Positions 55,501 through 64,000 of a stretch of DNA of 64,000 nt are shown here, in pieces. Each line of letters starts with the position of its first letter. The first letter of the stretch is position 1. Below the pieces are notes generated by a model. That model ran no database searches and was not told the origin of the DNA. It worked only from the letters and a program-made list of their open reading frames with translations. Where the stretch lies: assembly GCF_004121055.1 (NCBI RefSeq), contig NZ_PYAL01000002.1, forward strand, positions 186,001 through 250,000, read 5' to 3'. Made by a program: the position numbers and the translations under genes. The stretch is from Achromobacter aloeverae. Lineage in GTDB: Bacteria > Pseudomonadota > Gammaproteobacteria > Burkholderiales > Burkholderiaceae_B.

Positions 55501-55562
55501 CAGCGGCGTGGATTCAGCGGCGTGGATTCAGCGGCTTGGATTCAGCGGCTTGGATTCAGCGG
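55501..55562. repeat. 14-bp tandem repeat ending at a stop codon
   Basis: CAGCGGCGTGGATT twice, then CAGCGGCTTGGATT twice, then a 6-bp partial. It runs from 18 bp after the IclR gene stop to the stop codon of the convergent LysR gene (its TGA is at 55556-55558). Units are perfect within each type. Confidence 0.92.
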
Positions 55563-56464
55563 CCGTCCGTCCGCGGCTCCGCCGCCAGCGATGCCTCCAT
55601 CAGCCATTGACGGAAAGCCTGCAGGGTAGGCAGGTGCGACTTGGTCTCGGGATAGCATAGGTAATACCCTTGCCGGGCGCGGATCTGCAGGTCGATGACC
55701 GGCGCCAGCTTGCCGTCGCGCAGCTCATCCTCGATCAGGCAGCGGGGAATCAGCGCGATGCCGAAGCCGGCCGCCGCGGCCTGGGAGAGCAGGCTGTACT
55801 GATCGAACCGGGCGCCTTCCCGCGTGCGGCGGGTGTCGCAGCCGGCCTGGGTGAACCAATCCGTCCAGCCTTCCAGCGCCGAGGTGTGATGCATCAGCGG
55901 ATGCTTCAGCAATTCCTCGGGCGTCTTGCAGGGCCGGGGAAACAGCTTGGGGCTGCCCACCGGCACGACGCCGCGGCCGACGATGTAGTCGGCGCCGCTG
56001 CCGGGCCAGACACCTTCGCCGAAGCGCACCGCGGCATCGAGCTCCGGCGTGGAGAAGTCATAGCCCTTGCGATGCGGCAGGAATTCGACGTGGATGTCGG
56101 GCCGCAGCCGCATGAACCCGGACAGGCGTGGAATCAGCCAGCGCGCGCCGAAGGTCGGCATGCTGGTCAGATGCAGCGTGCCGCCCTGGCCCTGGTGCGA
56201 AATCAGCTCCAGCGTGGCTGCCTCGATCTGTCCCAGGCCGATCTGTATCTTCGCCAGGTAGGCTCGTCCGGCCTCCGTCAACACCAGCCCATGCCGGAGT
56301 CGCAGGAATAGTTCGACGCCGACGAATTGCTCCAGCTGCTTGACCTGCTTGCTTACCGCGCCCTGCGTGACGGACAGCTCCTGGGCGGCGCGCGTGAAGC
56401 TGCCGTGGCGGGCAGCCATTTCGAAGGCTTGCAAGTCAGTGAGGGAAGGGCAGAGCCGGCGCAT
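55556..56464 (-). CDS. LysR-family regulator, GcvA-like
   Basis: 302 residues. DNA-binding domain LTDLQAFEMAARHGSFTRAAQELSVTQGAVSKQVKQLEQFVGVELFLRLRHGLVLTEAGR and effector domain GARWLIPRLSGFMRLRPDIHVEFLPHRKGYDFSTPELDAAVRFGEGVWPGSGADYIVG place it in the GcvA subgroup. ATG 56464 is preferred to the longer frame, whose first 45 residues are Pro/Arg-rich. It is divergent from the third Bug receptor with a 281-bp gap, so it may regulate it. Its stop codon falls in a 14-bp tandem repeat. Confidence 0.87.
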   Translation of the reverse strand: MRRLCPSLTDLQAFEMAARHGSFTRAAQELSVTQGAVSKQVKQLEQFVGVELFLRLRHGLVLTEAGRAYLAKIQIGLGQIEAATLELISHQGQGGTLHLTSMPTFGARWLIPRLSGFMRLRPDIHVEFLPHRKGYDFSTPELDAAVRFGEGVWPGSGADYIVGRGVVPVGSPKLFPRPCKTPEELLKHPLMHHTSALEGWTDWFTQAGCDTRRTREGARFDQYSLLSQAAAAGFGIALIPRCLIEDELRDGKLAPVIDLQIRARQGYYLCYPETKSHLPTLQAFRQWLMEASLAAEPRTDGR

Positions 56465-56745
56465 GAAAAGAGGGGCCGCGAGGCTGAAAGTGCGGGATGG
56501 GCGCGGAGGGGAATGCCCGTCCGGCGCGGTGTTCCACCTCATCCGGTCTCCTGGCGATGCGTCGGCGCGGCTAGGCGCTGGCGCGGTGACCGGGGGCACG
56601 GCAAGGATGGGGCTGGGCGATCAGGTATGAAATTAACTCATAGCATACGGAGAATTCTTCGTTTGCACAATTTGTTGCGAAAGCCAAGAATCGCCGGGTT
56701 CGCATCACGCCAACGCATTCAGAACATCTTCCACAAGGGATCTCC

Positions 56746-57726
56746 ATGTTCCTCAAGCAACGCCTCCTCGGCCTGACCGCCGTCGCCGTCATGGCCGCCG
56801 TGCCCGTCCTGGCCCACGCCGACGACGCTTACCCCAGCAAGCCCATCCGCCTGATCGTGCCGTTCCCGCCCGGGGGCACCACCGACATCGTCGGCCGCCT
56901 GTTCGCCGACAAGCTTGGCCGTGAACTGGGCCAGACCGTGATCGTCGAAAACCGCGGCGGCGCCGGCGGCTCCATCGGCAGCGCGGCCATCGCCAACAGC
57001 GCCCCCGACGGCTACACGCTGGGCATTGCCACCGCCAGCACCCACGGCATCAACCCGGCCGTATACACCAAGCTGCCGTTCGACGCCGAAAAGGACTTCA
57101 CGCCCATCACCAACCTGGCGGCCGTGCCCAACATCATGGCCATCAATCCCAAGGTCGGCGCCAAGAACATGGCCGAGTTCATCAAGCTGGCCAAGAGCGA
57201 GCCGGGCAAGCTGACGTACGCCTCGGCCGGCAACGGTTCGGTCTCGCACATGATGGGCGAGCTGTTCAAGATGGCTTCCGGCACCAACCTGGTCCATGTG
57301 CCCTACCGTGGCGTGGGTCCGGCGTTGAACGACGTGCTGGCCGGCCAGGTCGACGTCATGTACGACAACCTGCCCTCGACGCTTCCCCACGTGCAGGCCA
57401 ACCGCCTGATCGCCATGGCCGTCGCCGCGCCCCAGCGTGTCAAGGCGCTGCCCGATGTGCCGACGTTTGCCGAAGTCGGCCTGCCCGCCGTCAACGACGC
57501 ATCGTGGTTCGGCCTGGTCGGTCCGGCCAAGCTGCCCAAGGCCGTGGTCGACAAGCTGAACGCCGCCGTCGCCAAGGTCGAAGGCGAGGCCGACGTGAAG
57601 AGCCGCCTGGAGGCCCTCGGCGCCGCGCCGGCCAACAATACGCCGGAAGCGTTCGCGAAGCAGATCGACGCCGAGATCGTCAAGAACAAGCGTGTGGCCG
57701 CCGAAGCCCACGTCAAGGTCGACTGA
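56746..57726 (+). CDS. Tripartite tricarboxylate transporter binding protein (Bug family)
   Basis: 326 residues, periplasmic. Signal peptide MFLKQRLLGLTAVAVMAAVPVLAHA, then DDAYPSKPIRLIVPFPPGGTTDIVGRLFADKLGRELGQTVIVENRGGAGGSIGSAAIAN, followed by VPYRGVGPALNDVLAGQVDVMYDNLPS. Third Bug receptor of the window. It is followed by its own terminator and then an N-formylglutamate amidohydrolase gene, so a shared ligand is possible but not shown. Confidence 0.9.
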   Translation: MFLKQRLLGLTAVAVMAAVPVLAHADDAYPSKPIRLIVPFPPGGTTDIVGRLFADKLGRELGQTVIVENRGGAGGSIGSAAIANSAPDGYTLGIATASTHGINPAVYTKLPFDAEKDFTPITNLAAVPNIMAINPKVGAKNMAEFIKLAKSEPGKLTYASAGNGSVSHMMGELFKMASGTNLVHVPYRGVGPALNDVLAGQVDVMYDNLPSTLPHVQANRLIAMAVAAPQRVKALPDVPTFAEVGLPAVNDASWFGLVGPAKLPKAVVDKLNAAVAKVEGEADVKSRLEALGAAPANNTPEAFAKQIDAEIVKNKRVAAEAHVKVD

Positions 57727-57734
57727 CCGTAGCA

Positions 57735-57772
57735 ACGGGCCGCCGGACGATACGTTCCGCGGCCCGTTTTTT
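57735..57772 (+). terminator. Intrinsic terminator
   Basis: ACGGGCCGC pairs with GCGGCCCGT (57735-57743 / 57759-57767) and runs into six T residues. It ends the Bug receptor transcript 9 bp after the stop. Confidence 0.88.
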
Positions 57773-57793
57773 CGAATACGCACTGCCTTCATC

Positions 57794-58669
57794 ATGCTGA
57801 AAACCCAGCCGCTTTCCTACCGCCTGTACGCGCCGGACAATTACCCGGCCGCTCCCGTCTCCTCCCCCCTGGTCCTCGATTCGCCCCACAGCGGCACCAC
57901 CTATCCCCCCGACTTCGCACCCGCCATCGATTTCGGCGCGCTGCGCACCGCGGAGGACACCTGGATCGACGACCTCTGGAGCGGGGCGCTGGAGATCGGC
58001 GTGCCCATGGTGGCGGCATCCTTCCCGCGGGCCTATATCGACGCCAACCGCGCCGCCGACGAAATCGATGCGCTGCTGCTGGATGCGCCCTGGGACGGTC
58101 CGTTGAACGAGACGGGCAAGGTCAAGCTGGGCAAGGGATTGATCTGGCGCATGCTGGATGACGGCACCCCGCTATACAACCGCAAGCTGAGCCTGGCGGA
58201 GGTCCATCACCGCATCGACGCCTGCTGGAAGCCTTACCACCAGGCCGTGGGCCAGTTGCTGGACGCCGCGCACCAGCGTTTCGGCAAGGTGTGGCACATC
58301 AACTGCCACTCCATGCCCAGCGTGGCCGGCGCCTATGCCACCGACAAGCCCGCCCTGGTCCACCCCGACTTCGTGCTGGGCGATCGTGACGGCAGCACCA
58401 GCGCGCCTGAGTTCCGCCAGTTCGTGGCGGCCTGGCTGCGCGAAAAGGGCTACAACGTGACCGAAAACGATCCCTACAAGGGCGTCGAGCTGGTGCGCGC
58501 ATTCGGTAATCCAGTCGCCGGCCGGCACAGCCTGCAGATCGAAGTCAACCGCAAGCTCTACATGGATGAGGTCACCCTGCGTCCGCATGAGGGTTATGCG
58601 CGTCTCCAGGCCGACCTGCGCGGCTTGAGCGAGGCCCTGGTGGCCTGGATGCGCGGACAGGTCGCCTGA
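57794..58669 (+). CDS. N-formylglutamate amidohydrolase
   Basis: 291 residues. Family landmarks: VLDSPHSGTTYPPDF (metal-binding His-Ser region), RTAEDTWIDDLWSGALEIGVPMVAASFPRAYIDANRAADEID, HINCHSMPSV and SLQIEVNRKLYMDE. It hydrolyses N-formylglutamate to formate and glutamate, the last step of one histidine degradation route. No hut genes are near, so a role in another formyl-amide pathway is possible. The gene begins 22 bp after the terminator of the Bug receptor, and no promoter is obvious, so read-through is likely. Confidence 0.88.
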   Translation: MLKTQPLSYRLYAPDNYPAAPVSSPLVLDSPHSGTTYPPDFAPAIDFGALRTAEDTWIDDLWSGALEIGVPMVAASFPRAYIDANRAADEIDALLLDAPWDGPLNETGKVKLGKGLIWRMLDDGTPLYNRKLSLAEVHHRIDACWKPYHQAVGQLLDAAHQRFGKVWHINCHSMPSVAGAYATDKPALVHPDFVLGDRDGSTSAPEFRQFVAAWLREKGYNVTENDPYKGVELVRAFGNPVAGRHSLQIEVNRKLYMDEVTLRPHEGYARLQADLRGLSEALVAWMRGQVA

Positions 58670-59002
58670 CCCCGCGCTGTTGTCCGGGGCGCGCGAGCCC
58701 CGGCCGCGGCCCGTGCGAGCCTGTCGGCGATGCCGCGGCCGCATGCTCTGCCAGGCGCGACGGGTAACCCGAAGCGGACGGAAGAACGACGTCAAGCTGC
58801 CGTCAAATGGCGGATGACGGCCCGATACATGTTCGGGGGCGATTGGTTGACCACGCAAAAAAATCCCGTTTACACTTGGCGCGCGAGATATTCAAGCGAC
58901 GCGGTCCTTAGTTCTATTTGTCGCCGTCACAGGTACTGTAGTTGCCAAATCCACTTCCTTGATAATCTGGCATCCTCTCGTTCCTATTTTTGGGGTGGCA
59001 AT
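58670..59002. other. cspA-type promoter and long 5' leader
   Basis: No gene. The first part is GC-rich spacer; a promoter lies at 58847-58876 and a ~120-nt leader precedes the cold-shock gene. Confidence 0.7.
58847..58876 (+). promoter_or_regulatory. Cold-shock gene promoter
   Basis: TTGACC (58847-58852), an 18-bp spacer and TACACT (58871-58876). It leaves about 120 nt of untranslated leader before the ATG, as in cspA-type genes whose leader folding changes with temperature. Confidence 0.7.
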
Positions 59003-59209
59003 ATGGCAACCGGTATCGTGAAGTGGTTCAACGCGGAAAAGGGCTACGGCTTCATCGTTCCTGACGATGGCAGCAAGGATCTGTTCGTGCACTTCTCGGA
59101 AATTCGCACCGAAGGCTTCAAGACCTTGCAGGAAAACCAGCGCGTCAGCTTTGAAGTTGACAAGAATGGTCCCAAGGGTCCCTCGGCGAAGAATATCCAG
59201 ATCCTGTAA
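59003..59209 (+). CDS. Cold-shock domain protein (CspA family)
   Basis: 68 residues, single cold-shock domain. Both RNA-binding motifs are present: RNP1-type [11 protein letters not shown] (residues 14-24) and RNP2-type DLFVHFSEI. It is an RNA chaperone. GGGGTGG precedes the ATG. Followed by a strong bidirectional terminator. Long leader suggests post-transcriptional control. Confidence 0.95.
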   Translation: MATGIVKWFNAEKGYGFIVPDDGSKDLFVHFSEIRTEGFKTLQENQRVSFEVDKNGPKGPSAKNIQIL

Positions 59210-59236
59210 TTCCCGCGACGCGACGATTACAAAAGC

Positions 59237-59268
59237 AAAGCCCCGCATGTGCGAGCATGCGGGGCTTT
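59237..59268. terminator. Bidirectional intrinsic terminator
   Basis: AAAGCCCCGCATG, 6-nt loop, CATGCGGGGCTTT: a perfect 13-bp stem (59237-59249 / 59256-59268). It serves the cold-shock gene and the convergent YqhA-like gene. Confidence 0.9.
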
Positions 59269-59333
59269 GTCATTGGTGCTTCGTTACTGGTCCTTCGTCA
59301 TCCACATCGTGACCTCGCACTTCGCCATCCGCG

Positions 59334-59894
59334 TCAATGTTCGTTTTTCTCCTCGGCGATATGCGGAATGACGATGAGCCGGTCGACCAGGGCTATGCCT
59401 ATGGCGGACAGGATGAACACGCAATGGATGATCGTCTGCCACATCACGCCCGTCGACGTGTAGCGGCTGGCTTCGCTGCCCAGGTTGCCGGCTTCGATGA
59501 ACGTGCGCAGCAGGTGGATGGAGGAAATACCGATGATGGCCATGGCCAGCTTCACCTTGAGCACGCTGGCGTTGACGTGGCTCAGCCATTCGGGCTGGTC
59601 CGGATGGTTTTCCAGGCCCAGCCGCGAGACAAAGGTCTCATAACCACCCACGATCACCATCACGAGCAGGTTGGAAATCATCACCACGTCGATGAGGCCC
59701 AGCACGATGAGCATGATGTCCTGTTCGCCGAACGTGGTGGCATGGCTGACCAGGTGCCACAACTCCTTGACGAACAGCAGTACGTAGACGCCCTGGGCGA
59801 CGATAAGGCCCAGGTAGAGAGGCAATTGCAGCCAGCGGGAACTGAAAATAATGGCGGCGAGCGGATGCAGCCGTGTCGAAGGGGGAGATGCCAT
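59334..59894 (-). CDS. YqhA/UPF0114 family membrane protein
   Basis: 186 residues. Four hydrophobic helices: [70 protein letters not shown] and [60 protein letters not shown] is a conserved stretch of the UPF0114 family. The function is not established. The gene stands alone, opposite the cold-shock gene. Confidence 0.88.
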   Translation of the reverse strand: MASPPSTRLHPLAAIIFSSRWLQLPLYLGLIVAQGVYVLLFVKELWHLVSHATTFGEQDIMLIVLGLIDVVMISNLLVMVIVGGYETFVSRLGLENHPDQPEWLSHVNASVLKVKLAMAIIGISSIHLLRTFIEAGNLGSEASRYTSTGVMWQTIIHCVFILSAIGIALVDRLIVIPHIAEEKNEH

Positions 59895-60272
59895 AAGGGT
59901 GTTCAGCCTTTCCTGGTATGTGTCGGCGCCAGGCCGGCCCCGCGCCCGCCTGGCATGACGGCCAGTTTCCTGTAAGCCGTCCGTGCGCGGATTCTATCAA
60001 GCAGGGCGGGGGCTCTTCACGCGCGGCGTGCCTGAAATGCCATAGGGAAAGTGCAGGTGTCGCGCGGTATTTTGACGCCCGCCGATGAAGCGATTTGAAG
60101 AATAGATGCAGAAATGGCCGGGGGAGTAACCAGCTGCGCAACAACAAGTTAATAGTATGTAAATGAAATTGAAATTGGGAGATATTGTGTAGCGGCGTGG
60201 GCGAAACAAGGGACCTCATCAATAGAATCTGCGCTCCGCCCCATTCGGGCAAGGGAAAGGGAGCCCAACACT
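59895..60272. other. Gene-free region, AT-richer in its right half
   Basis: No gene supported. The left part must carry the promoter of the YqhA-like gene. 60125-60190 is AT-rich and probably carries the promoter of the protease gene. Its elements are not clear enough to mark. Confidence 0.6.
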
Positions 60273-61037
60273 ATGAACAAGACCATCAAGTTCGCCGCCA
60301 TCGTTTCCGCCGCGTTCGCTACCCTGGCGCTGCGTCCGGCCGTGGCCTTCGACATCGGCGGCCTGGTCGGCGCCGGCAGCAAAGTAGTGCAGGCCGCCAC
60401 CTTGAGCGACGCCGACATCAAGCAGCTGTCCGACAAGGCCTGCGCGCAGAGCGACAAGCAGGAAAAGATCGCCGCCGCGGGCAGCAAGTACGATGTGCGC
60501 GTGCAGAAGCTGGGCAAGCAGCTGGGCAACAACATCAACGGCCAGCCCGTCAACTACAAGGTCTACATCACGTCCGACGTCAATGCCTGGGCCATGGGCA
60601 ATGGCTGCATCCGCGTCTATAGCGGCCTGATGGACATGATGACCGACGACGAACTGCTGGGCGTCATCGGCCACGAGATGGGCCACGTCGCCCTGGGCCA
60701 TAGCAAGAAAGCCATGCAGACCGCCTACACCGTCTCGGCCGCCCGCGACGCCGCGTCCGCCGCCGGCGGCGCCACGGTGGCGGCCTTGAACAGTTCGCAA
60801 CTGGGCGACCTGACCGAGAAATTCGTCAACGCGCAGTTCTCGCAGTCGCAAGAGAGCGCCGCCGACGACTATTCCTTTGATCAGTTGAAGGCGCGCGGCC
60901 TGCCCACCCAGGGCCTGGTCACGGCTTTCCAGAAGCTGGCCAAGCTGGACGGCGGCAAGAGCAGCATGATGAGCTCGCACCCCTCGTCGACCAAGCGCGC
61001 CGAGCACATCCAGCAACGCATCGCCTCGAACAAGTAA
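60273..61037 (+). CDS. M48-family zinc metallopeptidase, exported
   Basis: 254 residues. Signal peptide MNKTIKFAAIVSAAFATLALRPAVA; catalytic HEMGH at 134-138 (IGHEMGHVALGH) with a downstream ESAADDYSF that supplies the third zinc ligand. NAWAMGNGCIRVYSGLMDMMTDDELLGVI precedes the motif, as in the YggG/LoiP type periplasmic proteases. The signal peptide lacks a lipobox Cys, so the protein should be soluble in the periplasm. Upstream of tig but with its own terminator. Confidence 0.9.
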   Translation: MNKTIKFAAIVSAAFATLALRPAVAFDIGGLVGAGSKVVQAATLSDADIKQLSDKACAQSDKQEKIAAAGSKYDVRVQKLGKQLGNNINGQPVNYKVYITSDVNAWAMGNGCIRVYSGLMDMMTDDELLGVIGHEMGHVALGHSKKAMQTAYTVSAARDAASAAGGATVAALNSSQLGDLTEKFVNAQFSQSQESAADDYSFDQLKARGLPTQGLVTAFQKLAKLDGGKSSMMSSHPSSTKRAEHIQQRIASNK

Positions 61038-61079
61038 GCGGCGGACCCCCCGGATTTGCCCCGCGGCGACGGGGCATCC

Positions 61080-61117
61080 AGCCCCCCGGCCCCCTGGGCG
61101 TGGGGGCTTTTCTTTTT
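61080..61117 (+). terminator. Intrinsic terminator
   Basis: AGCCCCC (61080-61086) pairs with GGGGGCT (61102-61108), then TTTTCTTTTT. Ends the protease transcript 42 bp after the stop. Confidence 0.85.
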
Positions 61118-61186
61118 CCGGTAAAATGGGCGGTTGATTCCTGATCCACACCTTCGTCCATTCACTCGCAATATAGGTCTTTTCTA

Positions 61187-62497
61187 ATGCAGCCTGTGGT
61201 TGAAACCCTCTCCGGCCTGGAGCGCCGCGTCGATCTGTCCGTTCTCCTGGCAGACGTCGAAAAAGAAGTTCAGGCGCAATTGAAGCGCGTTGCGCGTACC
61301 GCCAAGGTACCCGGTTTCCGTCCCGGCAAGGCGCCCCTGGCCATGCTCGAGCGCAGCCACGGCCCCGGCATCCGCTACGACGTCATCAATTCGCTGGTCG
61401 GCCGCGCGTTCGAGCAGGCCGTCGATGGCGCCAAGCTGCGCATCGCCGGTTCGCCCAAGCTGGAACCCAAGACCGAAGGCGTCGCTGACGACACGCTGGG
61501 CTTCTCGGCCACGTTCGAGGTCTATCCCGAAGTCGCGCTGCCCGACCTGGCCACCTTGTCCGTCACCCGCTATGAAAGCCCCGTGGGCGATGCCCAGGTC
61601 GATCGCACGCTGGACGTGCTGCGCAAGCAGCGCGCTACCTACGAAGCCCGCGAAGGCCGTGCCGCCCAGGATGGCGACCGCGTGACCCTGGACTTCGCCG
61701 GCACCATCGACGGCGTCCCGTTCGAAGGCGGCAAGGCCGAGAACTTCCCGTTCGTGCTGGGCCAGGGCCGCATGCTGCCCGAGTTCGAAGCCGCCGCCAC
61801 CGGCCTGAAGGCGGGCGAAACCAAGGTATTCCCCCTGGCTTTCCCGGCGGACTACCAAGGTGTCGAAGTGGCCGGCAAGACCGCCGAGTTCACCATCAAG
61901 GTCAACGAAGTGGCCGAGCCCGTGCTGCCGGCCGTCGATGCGGAGTTCGCCAAGTCGCTGGGCCAGGCCGAAGGCGATGTCGAAAAGCTCAAGGCTGACA
62001 TCCGCGGCAACGTCGAGCGCGAAGCCAAGGTGCGCGTGCAAGGTCGCACCAAGACCAGCGTCATGGACGCCCTGGTCGAAGCCGCCAAATTCGACGTGCC
62101 CAAGGCCCTGGTCGACAGCGACATCGAAACCCGCGTCGCCGCTGCCCGTGAGGAATTGAAGCAGCGCGGCATCCCCAACGCCGAGTCGGTGCCGATTCCG
62201 CCCGAAGCGTTCAGCACGGAATCGGAGCGCCGCGTGCGCCTGGGCCTGCTCGTGTCCGAACTGGTCAAGCAGAACAACCTGCAAGCCAAGCCGGAGCAGG
62301 TGCGTGCCCGCATCGAAGAGTTCGCCCAGAACTACGAGGAACCGGCCCAGGTCGTCAGCTACTACCTGACCGACCGCCAGCGCCGCGCCGAAATCGAGGC
62401 GATCGTGGTGGAAGACAATGTGGTGGCACATGTGCTCGAAAAGGCCAAGGTGACCGACGAGCAATTGCCTTTCGATCAGTTGATGGGGATGGCTTGA
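61187..62497 (+). CDS. tig: Trigger factor
   Basis: 436 residues. Ribosome-binding signature [16 protein letters not shown] (GFRxGxxP) near the N-terminus; the FKBP-type PPIase domain follows with [40 protein letters not shown]-terminal helical arms after residue 250. Ribosome-associated chaperone and prolyl isomerase. Its stop overlaps the clpP ATG (TGATG), giving the usual tig-clpP-clpX order. Confidence 0.97.
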   Translation: MQPVVETLSGLERRVDLSVLLADVEKEVQAQLKRVARTAKVPGFRPGKAPLAMLERSHGPGIRYDVINSLVGRAFEQAVDGAKLRIAGSPKLEPKTEGVADDTLGFSATFEVYPEVALPDLATLSVTRYESPVGDAQVDRTLDVLRKQRATYEAREGRAAQDGDRVTLDFAGTIDGVPFEGGKAENFPFVLGQGRMLPEFEAAATGLKAGETKVFPLAFPADYQGVEVAGKTAEFTIKVNEVAEPVLPAVDAEFAKSLGQAEGDVEKLKADIRGNVEREAKVRVQGRTKTSVMDALVEAAKFDVPKALVDSDIETRVAAAREELKQRGIPNAESVPIPPEAFSTESERRVRLGLLVSELVKQNNLQAKPEQVRARIEEFAQNYEEPAQVVSYYLTDRQRRAEIEAIVVEDNVVAHVLEKAKVTDEQLPFDQLMGMA

Positions 62498-63153
62498 TGC
62501 AAAGATTTACCGATTTCTATGCGGCAATGCACGGCGGCGCTTCGGTGACGCCCACGGGCCTGGGGTACATCCCCATGGTCATCGAGCAATCGGGGCGCGG
62601 CGAGCGCGCCTACGACATCTACTCGCGCCTGCTGCGCGAGCGTGTCATCTTCCTGGTCGGCCCGGTCAACGACAACTCGGCCAACCTCGTTGTTGCACAA
62701 CTGCTGTTCCTGGAATCGGAAAATCCTGACAAGGACATCTCGTTCTATATCAACTCGCCGGGCGGTTCGGTGTATGCGGGCATGGCCATCTACGACACGA
62801 TGAACTTCGTGAAACCGGATGTGTCCACGCTGTGCACCGGCCTGGCGGCCAGCATGGGCGCCTTCCTGCTGTCGGCGGGCAAGAAGGGCAAGCGTTACAC
62901 CTTGCCCAACTCCCGCATCATGATTCACCAGCCCTCGGGCGGCGCTCAGGGCCAGGCCACGGATATCCAGATCCAGGCGCGCGAGATCCTGGACCTCCGC
63001 AGCCGGCTCAATCGTATCCTGGCCGAGAACACCGGCCAGCCCATCGACCGTATTGAAATAGACACGGAGCGTGACAACTTCATGTCGGCGGAAGATGCGG
63101 TATCGTATGGACTCGTGGACAAGGTTTTGGCTTCGCGGTCCGAAGAGCGTTAA
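62497..63153 (+). CDS. clpP: ATP-dependent Clp protease proteolytic subunit
   Basis: 218 residues from ATG 62497 (a TTG at 62494 is in frame). Serine protease with Ser119 ([11 protein letters not shown]), His144 (IMIHQPSGG) and the Asp in [11 protein letters not shown]. The N-terminus [34 protein letters not shown] is conserved. It forms two heptameric rings that pair with ClpX or ClpA. Confidence 0.97.
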   Translation: MQRFTDFYAAMHGGASVTPTGLGYIPMVIEQSGRGERAYDIYSRLLRERVIFLVGPVNDNSANLVVAQLLFLESENPDKDISFYINSPGGSVYAGMAIYDTMNFVKPDVSTLCTGLAASMGAFLLSAGKKGKRYTLPNSRIMIHQPSGGAQGQATDIQIQAREILDLRSRLNRILAENTGQPIDRIEIDTERDNFMSAEDAVSYGLVDKVLASRSEER

Positions 63154-63251
63154 CGTTTTCCGCGGGTCCGTGGACCAAGCCGTCGTATTTTTCGAGCTAG
63201 CGTAGGGCGGACGGCCGTTGATCCGGTTGTCCGCCGTCACCAGAGATATTT

Positions 63252-64000
<749 letters not shown>

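Overview
The window is GC-rich DNA from a beta-proteobacterium of the Alcaligenaceae, most like Bordetella or Achromobacter. Evidence: three tripartite-tricarboxylate (Bug/TctC) binding proteins, many LysR and IclR regulators, a dapC-dapD-dapE-prmB order, ribF-ileS-lspA, and M48 protease-tig-clpP-clpX. Genus is inferred from gene content and order, not from a marker gene.

Layout. 1-5.3 kb: end of an amidohydrolase gene overlapping a CobW-type GTPase, a Tat-exported binding protein, and a PhoX phosphatase with a Pho-box-like site. 5.4-9.9 kb: mntH, osmC, an ornithine-cyclodeaminase-like gene and a LivK-like binding protein. 10.2-13.4 kb: ehuBCDA, an ectoine-type ABC importer. 13.6-22 kb: an Old Yellow Enzyme, an all-alpha dUTPase, a DedA protein, coaBC, a class V PLP enzyme with a Bug receptor, and a LysR gene. 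22-28.6 kb: ribF-ileS-lspA, purN and an RsmB-type methyltransferase with an Arg/Asp repeat tail at its N-terminus. 29-35 kb: an RraA-type aldolase, an aminotransferase, a polar amino acid ABC importer and a LysR regulator, which together look like a pathway for a 4-hydroxy-4-substituted glutamate. 35.2-45.7 kb: a small exported protein, a fatty acid desaturase, uvrD, an ABC-F protein, prmB and dapE/dapD/dapC.

At 45.7 kb a tRNA-Leu gene is followed by nested repeats and then by an apparently lower-GC accessory segment (46-48.4 kb). This holds an ABC-2 type exporter pair and a hicAB toxin-antitoxin module with a clear promoter/operator. After rnk comes a five-gene divergent operon (49.3-54.4 kb: MmgE/PrpD, Bug receptor, alpha/beta-hydrolase fold protein, Asp/Glu-racemase fold protein, ornithine-cyclodeaminase-like protein) facing an IclR regulator with tandem operator-like repeats. 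The hydrolase has Lys in place of the nucleophile Ser and the racemase homologue has no cysteine at all, so this is the strongest candidate for undescribed chemistry. The window ends with a LysR gene, a third Bug receptor, an N-formylglutamate amidohydrolase, a cold-shock gene, a YqhA-like membrane protein, an M48 protease, tig, clpP and the start of clpX.

I saw no CRISPR array, insertion sequence, transposase, rRNA or phage structural gene. All family assignments come from reading motifs by eye; no database search was run.
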